A stretch of 64,000 nucleotides of DNA from Chryseobacterium sediminis. Lineage in GTDB: Bacteria > Bacteroidota > Bacteroidia > Flavobacteriales > Weeksellaceae. Positions 35,682 to 45,178 of this stretch are shown here, piece by piece. The stretch covers positions 248,001-312,000 of the forward strand of contig NZ_VUNZ01000001.1 of assembly GCF_008386505.1 (NCBI RefSeq), read 5' to 3'. The position numbers and the translations under genes were made by a program. Numbering within the stretch: position 1 is the first letter of the stretch; each line of letters starts with the position of its first letter. The notes below the pieces were generated by a model, which was not told the DNA's origin, searched no databases, and saw only the letters and a program-made list of their open reading frames with translations.

Positions 35682-37217
35682 ATGGGTTCAGTTAAGTCTC
35701 TTAAACCGAGCAACTTCAGATGGACGATATGCTTTTTGCTGTTCATTGCAACAACGATCAATTATCTTGATCGTCAGGTTTTATCTTTGACGTGGAAAGA
35801 TTTTATCGCACCGGAATTTCACTGGAACAATAATGATTATGGAAATATCACGGCATTATTCTCTATTTTCTATGCAGTAGGAATGCTTTTCGCTGGAAAA
35901 TTTGTCGATTGGATGGATACTAAAAAAGGTTTCCTTTGGGCAATCGGAATCTGGTCTGTCGGTGCAGTTTTACATGCATTTTGCGGAATTGCAACTTCAG
36001 GAATTCTTACCGGAAACTGGCTGGCAGGCTTTCACGGATCTAAAGAATTGATTTCTACTATTTCCAATACCTCTGCTATCATCAGTACGAGTGTAACGCT
36101 GTTTATTTTTGCACGTTTCGTACTGGCTATTGGTGAAGCAGGAAATTTCCCGGCAGCAATTAAAACTACAGCGGAATATTTCCCTAAAAAAGACAGAGCT
36201 TTAGCAACAAGCATTTTCAATGCAGGAGCAACGGTTGGGGCCTTGGCAGCACCGGTTACCATTCCTTTTATAGCAAAAGCCATGGGTTGGGAATGGGCAT
36301 TTATCATCATTGGAGCGTTGGGATTTGTATGGATGGGTTTGTGGGTTTTCTACTACAAAAAGCCTCACGAACATCATAGAGTTAACGGGCATGAATTAAC
36401 CTATATTCAGCAGGATCAGGAAGACTTTGCTGTTGAAGAAAATACCGTGAAGGCAGAAGAAAAAAAGTTCACTTTCAAAGAATGTTTCAGTTACAGACAG
36501 ACCTGGGCTTTTGTCTTTGGAAAATTTATGACAGACGGCGTTTGGTGGTTCTTTTTATTCTGGACTCCGGCTTATTTAAGTTCCGTTTACAAAATGGATT
36601 CTACACAAAGTGCATTACCATTATTCGTTCTTTATATGATTACTTTATTGTCAATCATCGGCGGGTGGCTTCCAAAATATTTTGTGGAAAAGAAAGACAT
36701 GAATGCTTACTCAGGAAGAATGAAAGCCATGCTGATTTTCGCATTTTTTCCTTTGTTGGCCCTTTTAGCACAACCTTTAGGTTCGATAACGTATTGGATT
36801 CCGGTTTTAATTATCGGAATTGCAGGAGCGGCACATCAGGCATGGTCGGCGAATATTTTTTCGACAGTAGGCGATATGTTTCCGAAAAAAGCTATTGCAA
36901 CCATTACCGGAATTGGCGGAATGGCGGGTGGAATTGGTTCATTCATTATTAATAAATCTTCAGGCGTATTGTTCGATCATGCTCATAAAGCCTGGTCCAC
37001 GGTTGACGGAATTCCTTTATTGGAAAAATACCCTCAATACATCAACGAAAGATTACCCGACGGATTTTTTGAGCAGTTGGAAAAATCAGGATCAGTAGTT
37101 GTAGACGGAATCGACAAAGGCTATATGATCATATTTTCAGCCTGTGCCGTAGCATATCTTATCGCATGGACAGTAATGAAAATATTGGTTCCAAAATATA
37201 AAGTGATAAGTCAGTAG
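35682..37217 (+). CDS. exuT: MFS transporter, hexuronate type (ExuT-like)
   Basis: The 511-residue protein is a 12-helix major facilitator with the anion:cation symporter pattern: TTINYLDRQVLSLTWKDF, YGNITALFSIFYAVGMLFAGKFVDW, RFVLAIGEAGNFPAAIKTTAEYFP, GVWWFFLFWTPAYLSS, and GGIGSFIINKSSGVLFD. Positively charged loops lie on the cytoplasmic side. It probably imports galacturonate or unsaturated uronates across the inner membrane. It lies inside the uronate operon, which supports this substrate. At about 50-80 residues longer than the bacterial average, it has two extra loop stretches (near residues 108-125 and 235-265). Confidence 0.88.
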   Translation: MGSVKSLKPSNFRWTICFLLFIATTINYLDRQVLSLTWKDFIAPEFHWNNNDYGNITALFSIFYAVGMLFAGKFVDWMDTKKGFLWAIGIWSVGAVLHAFCGIATSGILTGNWLAGFHGSKELISTISNTSAIISTSVTLFIFARFVLAIGEAGNFPAAIKTTAEYFPKKDRALATSIFNAGATVGALAAPVTIPFIAKAMGWEWAFIIIGALGFVWMGLWVFYYKKPHEHHRVNGHELTYIQQDQEDFAVEENTVKAEEKKFTFKECFSYRQTWAFVFGKFMTDGVWWFFLFWTPAYLSSVYKMDSTQSALPLFVLYMITLLSIIGGWLPKYFVEKKDMNAYSGRMKAMLIFAFFPLLALLAQPLGSITYWIPVLIIGIAGAAHQAWSANIFSTVGDMFPKKAIATITGIGGMAGGIGSFIINKSSGVLFDHAHKAWSTVDGIPLLEKYPQYINERLPDGFFEQLEKSGSVVVDGIDKGYMIIFSACAVAYLIAWTVMKILVPKYKVISQ

Positions 37218-37245
37218 AAAAAAAATCTTGGTGAAAATTAGCGTT

Positions 37246-37350
37246 CTTCGCTGAGTGAAATCAAAGATTTGACATAGTCAAACGCCTTTGAAACTTAAAA
37301 AATATACAGCATGTTAGCAAAAAAACTTTGCAGACTTTGCATTAAAAAAT
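37246..37350. repeat. Spacer repeat family R3, copy 2, before uxaB
   Basis: It begins CTTCGCTGAGTGAAATC, has GATTTGACATAGTCAAAC in the middle and an ACTTTGCAGACTTTGC tail. It matches 34738-34840 along most of its length. Confidence 0.65.
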
Positions 37351-37389
37351 TTATAGAATTAAAAATATCATTTAATTCAAATTAGAAAG

Positions 37390-38853
37390 ATGGAAAATCA
37401 GACAAAACAAAAATTAAATCGTGAATTAAACAATTCTCAGGAAAAACTTCCTATTAAAATAATACAGTTTGGAGGCGGAAATTTTATGAGAGGATTCACA
37501 GATTATGTCATTGATAAATTAAATAAAGAAGCGGGATTCAATGCCGGAATTGTAAACGTTCAGCCAACAGCGGGCGGTTCAGTTCATAAATTGGAAGAAC
37601 AAGGTAATCTATACACGCTTTTCTCAAGGGGAATTAAAAAAGGGGAAATTATTGATACAAAACAAGTAATTTCTGCGATTCAGAAGTCGATTAATCCTTA
37701 TACAAATTATGATGAATTCTTGGCGTTGGCGAAAGAAGAGGAATTAGAATTTATCTTCTCAAACACAACAGAAACAGGAATTGCTTATGACGAATCAGAA
37801 GATGATTACGTTGGTCCGCACAAGAATTTCCCTGCAAAACTAACGGTTTTATTATATGAAAGATTCAAACATTTCAACGCAGCTGCAGAAAAAGGAGTAA
37901 GAATTATTCCTTGCGAATTGATTGAAGACAATGCATTTGTATTGAGAGATATGATCCTGAAGTATGCCCGACTTTGGAATTTAGATCCTGATTTTGCACA
38001 ATGGATTAATCAAAATAATTATTTCCATAATACATTGGTCGACAGGATTGTTCCGGGTTATCCGAAAGATGATGCAGAATCATACGAAGATCAGTTGGAT
38101 TATGAAGATCAGATGATGGTTGTTTCTGAAACATTTTTACTTTGGGTAATTCAGGATGCCGGAAATTTAAAAAAGAGAATCCCTTTCGATAAAATTAACG
38201 AACAGATTTTGGTGGTTGATGATATTCAGCCGTACCGTTTGAGAAAAGTGAGAATCCTTAATGGCGGCCATACCTTAATGCTGGCTCCGGCAATTTTATC
38301 AGGAAAGGAAACGGTAAAAGAATCTATTGACGATGCATTTATTGGAAAATTTTTAAGGGAAACCATTTTTAAGGAAGTGAATCCGACTTTAGGTCTGGAT
38401 GAAGCGGAACTGAAAGATTTTGCAGAAGAAGTTTTTGACAGATTCAGAAATCCTTTTATTAAACATTATCAGGCGAGTATTGCGTTATATTTTGTTTCTA
38501 AATTTAAAGTAAGAATTCTTCCGAGCTTGCTGGGTTACGTTGAAATCAATAAAAAATTACCACTAAATCTGGTATTCTCTTTGGCAAGTTTAATCAGATT
38601 CTATCAGGGAAATTTTGGTGAAAAATCTTTGCCAATTAATGATGAAGAATCTATTATTGCTCAATTCAAAGAAATCTGGACAAACGGAGATTATGGGAAA
38701 GTAGCAGAATTATCATTAAGCGAAACCGCTTTCTGGGATACAGACCTTACTCAGGTTGACGGACTGAAAGATGCAGTAGCAAAAGCTTTGTGGGAAATAG
38801 ACCACAACGATGTAGAAACTGCATATCACAACTTTATACAATTTTATTCTTAG
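37390..38853 (+). CDS. uxaB: Tagaturonate reductase (UxaB)
   Basis: The 487-residue protein matches altronate oxidoreductases of the polyol/mannitol dehydrogenase group: IQFGGGNFMRGFTDYVIDKL (NAD-binding start), FSNTTETGIAY, IIPCELIEDNA, NNYFHNTLVDRIVPGYP, and RKVRILNGGHTLMLAPAIL with the Lys-Asn-His type site. It reduces tagaturonate to altronate using NADH. UxaC makes the substrate and UxaA uses the product. uxaA begins 5 bp after this stop, so the two form a coupled pair. Confidence 0.93.
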   Translation: MENQTKQKLNRELNNSQEKLPIKIIQFGGGNFMRGFTDYVIDKLNKEAGFNAGIVNVQPTAGGSVHKLEEQGNLYTLFSRGIKKGEIIDTKQVISAIQKSINPYTNYDEFLALAKEEELEFIFSNTTETGIAYDESEDDYVGPHKNFPAKLTVLLYERFKHFNAAAEKGVRIIPCELIEDNAFVLRDMILKYARLWNLDPDFAQWINQNNYFHNTLVDRIVPGYPKDDAESYEDQLDYEDQMMVVSETFLLWVIQDAGNLKKRIPFDKINEQILVVDDIQPYRLRKVRILNGGHTLMLAPAILSGKETVKESIDDAFIGKFLRETIFKEVNPTLGLDEAELKDFAEEVFDRFRNPFIKHYQASIALYFVSKFKVRILPSLLGYVEINKKLPLNLVFSLASLIRFYQGNFGEKSLPINDEESIIAQFKEIWTNGDYGKVAELSLSETAFWDTDLTQVDGLKDAVAKALWEIDHNDVETAYHNFIQFYS

Positions 38854-38858
38854 AAAAA

Positions 38859-40472
38859 ATGCAAAAGAAAGTACTAAAAGTAAATCCCAAGGATAATGTA
38901 GCGGTCGCACTGGTAGATCTGGCGCAGGGGGAAACGGTTACTTTGGGTGAACTTACTTATGAAATTATAAAAGACACGAAGGCGAAACACAAATTCGTGA
39001 CCGAAGATCTTGCCGTAGGTGATTCTATTATCATGTACGGAGTTTTGGTGGGAAAAGCCAGCCAGCCGATCCGAAAAGGAGAAGTGATTACCACCGAAAA
39101 TGTAAAACATCAAAGTGCAAAAGTAGAACGCAAAACAGAAACCACTTCCTGGACCGCTCCCAATGTTGATAAATGGAAAGATAAAACATTTATGGGCTAT
39201 CACCGCGAAGATGGACAGGTGGGTACAGAAAATGTCTGGTTATTTTTTCCGCTGGTTTTTTGTGAAAACAGAAATGTTGAGATTTTAAAGGATGTTTTTG
39301 AAAAAGAACTGTTATTTGAAAAAGTGACAAAACATCAGTTATTGCTAAGATCATTAATTAATAATTCCGAAACGGAAACTGCTGTTGAAGAAGAGCAGGA
39401 TTCAAGAGTATTTAAAAATATTGAAGTTAAATTCATTACACACCAGGGCGGTTGTGGCGGAATTCGTCAGGATGCCGAGGCATTGGGAAGATTGCTGGCA
39501 GGATATGTTAACAATCCGAATGTAGCCGGAGCAACAGTTTTGAGCTTGGGCTGTCAGAATTTACAGGTTCAGATTTTTAAAGATGCCCTGGAAAAAATCA
39601 GTCCAGATAATAAAAAGCCAATCATCGTTTACGAACAGCAAAAGTCCGGAACGGTGGATGAAATGCTAAGCGGAATTATTAAAGATTCTTACGAAGCCAT
39701 CAAACAGGCGAATGAGATAGAAAGAAAACCTGCACCCATTTCTAAGCTTGTTTTAGGATTGGAATGCGGTGGTTCAGACGGTTTCTCAGGAATTTCTGCA
39801 AACCCGGTTTTAGGGCAGCTGTCAGATTTAATGGCAGGAATCGGAGGCTCAACTATTCTTTCAGAATTCCCGGAACTATGCGGAGTAGAGCAGGAACTGG
39901 TCAACCGTTGCGTGAAAGAAGAAGATGCAGAAAGATTTTTACAATTAATGAAAGATTTTGAAAATTCAGTTGTTGCTGCAGGATCTGGCTTTGATATGAA
40001 TCCGTCACCGGGGAATATTAAAGATGGCCTAATAACAGATGCCATGAAATCTGCAGGAGCAGCTAAAAAAGGAGGTTCATCGCCCATAAATGATGTACTT
40101 GATTTTACAGAATACATCAAAGAACCGGGCTTAAATTTACTGTGTACGCCCGGAAATGATGTGGAATGTACTACAGCTTTAGTGGGCTCGGGCTCCAATG
40201 TTGTTTTATTCACAACAGGCCTGGGAACTCCTACAGGAAATCCTGTGGTTCCCGTAGTGAAAATTTCATCAAATACATCGTTATCAGAAAGAATGCCCGA
40301 TATCATCGATTTCAATACAGGAGATGTGATTACAGGGGAAAAGTCAATAGACGAAAAAGCAGAAGAACTGTTAGAATTTATCATAGAAGTGGCCAGCGGA
40401 GAGGTAAAAACCAAAGCGGCAATTCTCAATCAGAACGATTTTATCCCCTGGAGACGAGGCGTTAGTTTATAG
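38859..40472 (+). CDS. uxaA: Altronate dehydratase (UxaA)
   Basis: From the ATG at 38859 the protein has 537 residues; a longer frame starting in uxaB is only a read-through. The N-terminal SAF-like domain (KVLKVNPKDNVAVAL, then ATITLGE-type loop) is followed by the UxaA C-terminal core: THQGGCGGIRQDAEALGRLLAGY, SLGCQNLQVQIF, LECGGSDGFSGISANPVLG, GNDVECTTALVGSGSN. These carry cysteines that bind the metal needed for dehydration. It turns altronate into KDG. It ends the operon, with a hairpin terminator 32 bp past the stop. Confidence 0.95.
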   Translation: MQKKVLKVNPKDNVAVALVDLAQGETVTLGELTYEIIKDTKAKHKFVTEDLAVGDSIIMYGVLVGKASQPIRKGEVITTENVKHQSAKVERKTETTSWTAPNVDKWKDKTFMGYHREDGQVGTENVWLFFPLVFCENRNVEILKDVFEKELLFEKVTKHQLLLRSLINNSETETAVEEEQDSRVFKNIEVKFITHQGGCGGIRQDAEALGRLLAGYVNNPNVAGATVLSLGCQNLQVQIFKDALEKISPDNKKPIIVYEQQKSGTVDEMLSGIIKDSYEAIKQANEIERKPAPISKLVLGLECGGSDGFSGISANPVLGQLSDLMAGIGGSTILSEFPELCGVEQELVNRCVKEEDAERFLQLMKDFENSVVAAGSGFDMNPSPGNIKDGLITDAMKSAGAAKKGGSSPINDVLDFTEYIKEPGLNLLCTPGNDVECTTALVGSGSNVVLFTTGLGTPTGNPVVPVVKISSNTSLSERMPDIIDFNTGDVITGEKSIDEKAEELLEFIIEVASGEVKTKAAILNQNDFIPWRRGVSL

Positions 40473-40503
40473 TTATTGTTTTTATATATAAATTATTAGA
40501 TTT

Positions 40504-40540
40504 GAAAATGCTTTCAACATGATGTGGGAAGCATTTTCTT
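40504..40540 (+). terminator. Terminator of the uronate operon
   Basis: GAAAATGCTTTC (40504-40515) pairs with GGAAGCATTTTC (40527-40538), one G-U pair included, followed by TT. It follows the uxaA stop by 31 bp. Confidence 0.7.
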
Positions 40541-40614
40541 TTGCAGTAAATTAAGTTTAAACACAAATGAAACAAATATTTTCACGAATAAACACAATGT
40601 TTTTAATCAATAGG

Positions 40615-40632
40615 AGCGGACTTTAGTCCGCT
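40615..40632. repeat. Short perfect hairpin
   Basis: AGCGGACT and AGTCCGCT form an 8-bp stem with a 2-nt loop in the 40473-40946 spacer. No T-run follows. A second small palindrome (GGCTTTAGCC) lies near 40654. Confidence 0.6.
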
Positions 40633-40710
40633 TAAGAATATACAATCAGATTAGGCTTTAGCCAAAACTTAAGGATTCTTTCAGAATGACAAACTGAAAT
40701 ATTAATAAAT

Positions 40711-40935
40711 GACATAGGAAATGAATGCGTTAAGAAAATAAACTATGCGAACGTTAAGAAAATTCTACTGTTTGAAGCGCGACATAAATTCATAACCGAA
40801 GAATGAATATTGAATTCTCGCAAGTTTTAGAATTTTTACAGAGTATAGGTTATTTTTAGCTTTTCATTTCCAAGTCTTGAATTTTTGTTTCTTTTGTTTG
40901 ACTACGTCGAATCGTTGATTTCAATACAAAAGAAA
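40711..40935 (+). repeat. Interspersed structured repeat, family R2, copy A, with an expanded terminal loop
   Basis: It opens GACATAGGAAATGAATG and shares ATTCTACTGTTTGAAGCGCGA and other blocks with 56018-56220. The terminal stem TTTCTTTTGT (40888-40897) and ACAAAAGAAA (40926-40935) is a perfect 10-bp stem, but its loop is 28 nt rather than 6. The loop (40898-40925) reversed matches the middle of family R3. It ends 11 bp before the 3' end of the LacI gene, so it may serve as a terminator. Confidence 0.8.
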
Positions 40936-40946
40936 TTTATAAAAAA

Positions 40947-41975
40947 CTACCTCCTTTTCGAAGACTTCCTGATATAAAGCTGTGGTGCCAAAACCACCTT
41001 TTTCTCAATAGAAACCCCGGAACCATTTTCTTTTACGTTTTCAATAAAAACCTGTCCTGCCATTTTCCCCATCGTCAGGGGAGTCTGATCTACAGAACTT
41101 ATCGGAAGCTCCATAAATTGTGTAAAAGGTTCATTAGAAAAGCCAATAACAGCAACTTCCTGTGGGATTTTGATTTTACGTTTTTTCAGTTCCTGGCAAG
41201 CACCTAACGCAGCAAAATCACTGGATGAAAAGATGGCATCCGGAACAGACTTTTTATCCCAAAGTTTTTTAACCGCATCAATCCCTTCATCGATTGAACT
41301 TCCGGTTGTGATAATATTTTCTTCCTTTATGCTTAAATTATGGTCCATCAAAGCCTGTTTGTAACCTTTCAGACGGTTCTCATAAATTTCCAGATTTAAG
41401 TCGCCGGAGAAATGGCAAATATTTCTGTACCCTTCATTAATCAGATGTTCAGTCGCCATATAACCACCACGAAAATCATCAATAGTTACTGTACTGATTC
41501 CTGAAATATCCTTTTTACGGTCAAAAAATATAATAGGAGTATTGGTGGAACTCAGAATATTCTGAATATGTTCGGTATCAATAGTCGTCTTGGAAACAGA
41601 CATGAAAATCCCATCAACCTGAGCATTAAGCAGAGTATTTAAGTGTCTTTTTTCAATAGTTACATCTTCGTGGCTCTGGCAGATAATTACATGATAACCA
41701 TGTGGAGAAAGCTCTTCTTCAATTCCACGGATTACGGATGAAAAGAAATTGGTATTAATATAAGGCACGATAATTCCTACATTTTTTGTTTCCCCGCTTT
41801 TCAGAGCTTTGGCAAGGTTATTTTGCTTGTAGTTCATTTCTTTGGCCGTCTTCTTTACCAAATCTTTTGTTGCCTGGCTTATTCTCGGATGGTCGTTCAG
41901 TGCTCTGGAAACAGTTGCCACACTTACGTTAAGCTTTTTCGAGATGTCATATATTGTGGCATTTTTCTTATTCAT
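40947..41975 (-). CDS. LacI-family transcriptional regulator of the locus
   Basis: From the ATG at 41975 the protein has 342 residues, the usual LacI-family length. The N-terminus holds the helix-turn-helix ATIYDISKKLNVSVATVSRALND (positions 6-28, split here only by its two helices), then the hinge NNLAKALKSGETKNVGIIVPY and a periplasmic-binding-type effector domain (VDGIFMSVSK, IIFFDRKKD, AVIGFSNEPFTQ). LacI regulators bind palindromes with a central CG. Seven such sites lie in the window, and this is the only regulator seen, so it probably controls them. The effector could be KDG, galacturonate or a related sugar; this is inference. No such site lies before its own gene. Confidence 0.88.
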   Translation of the reverse strand: MNKKNATIYDISKKLNVSVATVSRALNDHPRISQATKDLVKKTAKEMNYKQNNLAKALKSGETKNVGIIVPYINTNFFSSVIRGIEEELSPHGYHVIICQSHEDVTIEKRHLNTLLNAQVDGIFMSVSKTTIDTEHIQNILSSTNTPIIFFDRKKDISGISTVTIDDFRGGYMATEHLINEGYRNICHFSGDLNLEIYENRLKGYKQALMDHNLSIKEENIITTGSSIDEGIDAVKKLWDKKSVPDAIFSSSDFAALGACQELKKRKIKIPQEVAVIGFSNEPFTQFMELPISSVDQTPLTMGKMAGQVFIENVKENGSGVSIEKKVVLAPQLYIRKSSKRR

Positions 41976-42250
41976 ACATGCTTTTTCTGAAGTTTTGGGT
42001 ATGTCTGGGATAACATACATTATAGTGGTAAATTTAATCAAATTATGTCTATCAAAAAGGAAATATTGAGATTTTATACAAGATTAAGAGTGATTAAAAT
42101 CAGATTAAACCTAAAAAATATTGAATTGGCTAATTTTTTATTAAGATAGGGTTGAATTTTCCTTTAAAATAAAAACCGGATTCGCTGGAAATCAAGCTTA
42201 TTAACAACAAAAATTTGATTTAATAATAAAAAAAGGTCGGTTAATTTAAC

Positions 42251-42277
42251 CAAAAAGGACACCGAAAACCGATGTCC
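42251..42277 (-). terminator. Terminator after the sugar transporter gene
   Basis: On the - strand GGACATCG and CGGTGTCC pair (with one U-G) around a 5-nt loop and are followed by TTTTT. It lies 29 bp past the stop of the gene at 42306. The remaining 42042-42250 is AT-rich and empty. Confidence 0.8.
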
Positions 42278-42305
42278 CCATGGTGACTATTGATCTAAAA
42301 AATAA

Positions 42306-43727
42306 TTATCTTTTCCAAAGTTTTTCAATTTCCTCCAAAGATTTTCCTTTAGTTTCCGGAACCATTTTCCATACAAAAAACAATGATAAAACACTCATCA
42401 CTCCGTAAAAACCATAAGTAAAAGCTCCGCTAAATTCCATCATAAAAGGATAGGTGGAAGAGATGAGGTAATTGGCTGCCCATTGAGCAGCAACTGCAAC
42501 CGCAATTGCTGCCCCCCTGATTTTATTAGGGAAAAGTTCTGAGATCAAAACCCAACAAATCGGTCCCCAGGACATCATAAAAGATGCGGTATAGATGATG
42601 ATGAAAACCAAAGTTGCAATTCCGATAATATGCAAATAAGAGAAAACTGCAATAGCAAACATTCCAATTGCCATTCCTATGGAACCTACGATAAGTAAAG
42701 GTTTTCGTCCCCATTTATCAACCGTGAAAATAGCAACCACTGTAAAGATGACGTTAACCAATCCCATAACAACAGTTTGCAGCATTGAAGCATCTTTATG
42801 AACACCCATGCTCTCAAAAATCCTCGGAGCATAGTATAAAGCGACATTAATTCCCACAAACTGCTGAAAAACAGAAAGTAAAATTCCAATAATAATAACT
42901 GTTTTTCCGAATGCAAAAAGCTCACTTTTATGCTGGACAACCGTTCCCTTAATTTCCTGAAAAATTTCATGTCCCCGAAGCTGCCCATTAATTTTTGTTA
43001 AAATTTTAAGCGCTTCATTATCTTTTTTAGTTAAGGTTAAATATCGGGGAGTTTCCGGAACAAAAAACAGTAAAATTCCGAATAAGGCAGCCGGAATTGT
43101 CAGGGATAAAAACATATAACGCCAGCCGATATCGTTGATCCATTCTACTGATTTTCCGTCGGCAATACCCCAATTGACAAAATACACCACCAGCATCCCA
43201 AAAATTATGGCAAACTGATTTAGAGAAACCAATCTTCCTCGTACTTCAGCAGGGGCTATTTCTCCAATATACATCGGGCAAACCGCTGAAGCAAGGCCAA
43301 CACCAATTCCTCCAATAATTCTATAAAAGTTAAAAGCCAGCAAAACCCCCATTGATTGTTCGCCCTGCTTAAAAAATAAAAACTCAGGATAGGCAGCTCC
43401 CAAAGCACTGATGAAAAATAAAAACGCAGCTATCATCAGTGATTTTTTCCTTCCCAATCCGGTTGAAAAATATCCGGAAACAGCCCCTCCGATGACGCAC
43501 CCTATCAATGCGCTGGAAATAGTGGCTCCATGAGCCAATGAACTCAGTCCCAGTGGGATAATTAAATATTCCTGAATGGATTTTTCTGCCCCTGAAATAA
43601 CGGCTGTATCATATCCGAACAAAAGCCCACCCAAAGTGGCAACCAAGGTAAGCATGGTGACATATACCATGTTGATTTCTGCCTTTGTTCCTGAAGAATA
43701 TTTCGGGCCCGAATCTATTATTTGCAT
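42306..43727 (-). CDS. Sugar:proton symporter (MFS sugar porter, xylose type)
   Basis: The 473-residue protein is a 12-helix sugar porter: GGLLFGYDTAVISGAEKSIQ, the RGRLVSLNQFAIIFG block, FVPETPRYLTL after helix 6, and the closing VPETKGKSLEEIEKLW. PESPR-type and PETKG motifs are the family signature. Sequence alone does not fix the sugar, but the gene follows xylA (55-bp gap) on the same strand, so D-xylose uptake is most likely. A terminator lies directly after it. Arabinose or galactose remain possible. Confidence 0.87.
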   Translation of the reverse strand: MQIIDSGPKYSSGTKAEINMVYVTMLTLVATLGGLLFGYDTAVISGAEKSIQEYLIIPLGLSSLAHGATISSALIGCVIGGAVSGYFSTGLGRKKSLMIAAFLFFISALGAAYPEFLFFKQGEQSMGVLLAFNFYRIIGGIGVGLASAVCPMYIGEIAPAEVRGRLVSLNQFAIIFGMLVVYFVNWGIADGKSVEWINDIGWRYMFLSLTIPAALFGILLFFVPETPRYLTLTKKDNEALKILTKINGQLRGHEIFQEIKGTVVQHKSELFAFGKTVIIIGILLSVFQQFVGINVALYYAPRIFESMGVHKDASMLQTVVMGLVNVIFTVVAIFTVDKWGRKPLLIVGSIGMAIGMFAIAVFSYLHIIGIATLVFIIIYTASFMMSWGPICWVLISELFPNKIRGAAIAVAVAAQWAANYLISSTYPFMMEFSGAFTYGFYGVMSVLSLFFVWKMVPETKGKSLEEIEKLWKR

Positions 43728-43782
43728 AGTCTCATATAGTTTTAGTTGTTAAAAATCAGGTACTTTGTTAACAGCATTTGTA

Positions 43783-45111
43783 TTATAAATACTGATTAAT
43801 CAGGTTTTCCAGATATTCCTGCTTACCGCTTTCTCTGCCTATTTCTCCAAGTCCTTCCGCATGGGCAGCCAGGTCAGTAAGAGATAATTTCCCCTCTTCA
43901 AAATCTTTACCTTTTCCGTTATTGAAAGAAGCATATCTGTTAGTTCTGATTTCAGAATATTTTGATTTTTCTAAAATAGCATCTGCAGCCAGGAAAGCTC
44001 TTGCAAAATTGTCCATTCCACTGATATGAGCGATGAAAATATCCTCCAGATCTGTTGAGTTTCTTCTGATTTTAGCATCAAAATTTACACCTCCACCCTG
44101 AAAACCTCCTGCCTGAATAATCACCAGCATCGCCTGAGTCATTTCATATAAATCAACAGGAAACTGGTCTGTATCCCAGCCATTTTGATAATCTCCGCGG
44201 TTGGCGTCAATACTTCCTAAAACGTTGTTGTCGGCTGCTACTTGTAATTCATGTTCAAAAGTATGCTGGGCTAAAGTTGCATGATTGACCTCAAGGTTAA
44301 GCTTGAAATCATCCAGCAAATCATATTGACGAAGAAAGTTTAAGCAGGTTGCGGCATCAAAATCATACTGGTGTTTCGTAGGCTCCATTGGTTTTGGCTC
44401 AATAAAGAAAGTCCCTTTGAACCCTTGTGAACGTGCGTAATCTTTTGCCATGTGTAAAAACTTTGCCATATGCTCCAGTTCACGTTTCATGTTGGTGTTC
44501 AGTAAAGACATGTATCCTTCACGGCCGCCCCAGAAAACATAGTTTTCTCCACCTAACTTAATCGTTGCATCTAAGGCGTTTTTAACCTGTCCTCCGGCAT
44601 AAGCCAACACGTCAAAGGATGGATTTGTAGCTGCGCCATTCATAAATCGGGGATTGGAGAAACAGTTTGAAGTTCCCCAAAGTAATTTTACTCCGGAAGC
44701 AGCCTGTTTTTCTTTGGCATAATCGGTTATAAATTCTATTCTTTTGGTTGATTCTTTAAAATTATCCGCTTCATCAATTAAATCATAATCGTGGAAACAG
44801 TAGTAAGGCACACCCAGTTTTGTAAAAAATTCGAAAGCCGCATCCATTTTTTCTGTTGCTCTTTGCTTAACATCTGTTGCGTTTAACCATTCAAAATGCT
44901 GTGTTCCCACTCCAAAAGGATCTCCACCCGTTGCACAGAATGTATGCCAGTAAGCCGTTGCAAATTTGAAATATTCTTTCATCGTTTTCCCTCGAACCAC
45001 TTTGTTTTCGTTATAAAATTTGAAAGCCAGAGGATTGTCAGATTCTTTTCCTTCAAATTGAATTTTTCCAATTCCTTTGAAATACTCTTTGTTACCCATT
45101 GTAATTGCCAT
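43783..45111 (-). CDS. xylA: Xylose isomerase (XylA)
   Basis: The 442-residue protein matches class II xylose isomerases: [27 protein letters not shown] with His107 and Asp110, [55 protein letters not shown]. All metal-binding Glu/Asp/His residues of the family are in these blocks. It converts D-xylose to D-xylulose, feeding XylB. A perfect palindromic operator is 31 bp before its start, between xylB and xylA, so it may be regulated apart from xylB as well as with it. Confidence 0.97.
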   Translation of the reverse strand: MAITMGNKEYFKGIGKIQFEGKESDNPLAFKFYNENKVVRGKTMKEYFKFATAYWHTFCATGGDPFGVGTQHFEWLNATDVKQRATEKMDAAFEFFTKLGVPYYCFHDYDLIDEADNFKESTKRIEFITDYAKEKQAASGVKLLWGTSNCFSNPRFMNGAATNPSFDVLAYAGGQVKNALDATIKLGGENYVFWGGREGYMSLLNTNMKRELEHMAKFLHMAKDYARSQGFKGTFFIEPKPMEPTKHQYDFDAATCLNFLRQYDLLDDFKLNLEVNHATLAQHTFEHELQVAADNNVLGSIDANRGDYQNGWDTDQFPVDLYEMTQAMLVIIQAGGFQGGGVNFDAKIRRNSTDLEDIFIAHISGMDNFARAFLAADAILEKSKYSEIRTNRYASFNNGKGKDFEEGKLSLTDLAAHAEGLGEIGRESGKQEYLENLINQYL

Positions 45112-45140
45112 ATATTTTAGTTTTAATTAAATGAATTAAT

Positions 45141-45162
45141 TTAATGCAATCGATTGCATTAA
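45141..45162. promoter_or_regulatory. Perfect 22-bp palindrome, operator of xylA
   Basis: The core AATGCAATCGATTGCATT (45143-45160) continues for two more complementary bases each side. It lies 31 bp before the xylA start and just past the stop of xylB. It is the most symmetrical of the seven sites. Confidence 0.8.
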
Positions 45163-45178
45163 TATGTGAAAAAATTTT

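Noticed and set aside
36482..36952. 156-codon frame inside the transporter gene
   Set aside because: It is a frame-shifted shadow of the hexuronate transporter, with no own start context or homology.
38790..38858. N-terminal extension of UxaA into the end of uxaB
   Set aside because: It encodes the uxaB end in another frame and is not like UxaA; the ATG at 38859 fits the family start.
39689..40429. Long antisense frame (246 codons) within uxaA
   Set aside because: It is a shadow of the conserved UxaA frame on the other strand; residues are low-complexity Ser/Pro-rich and match nothing known.
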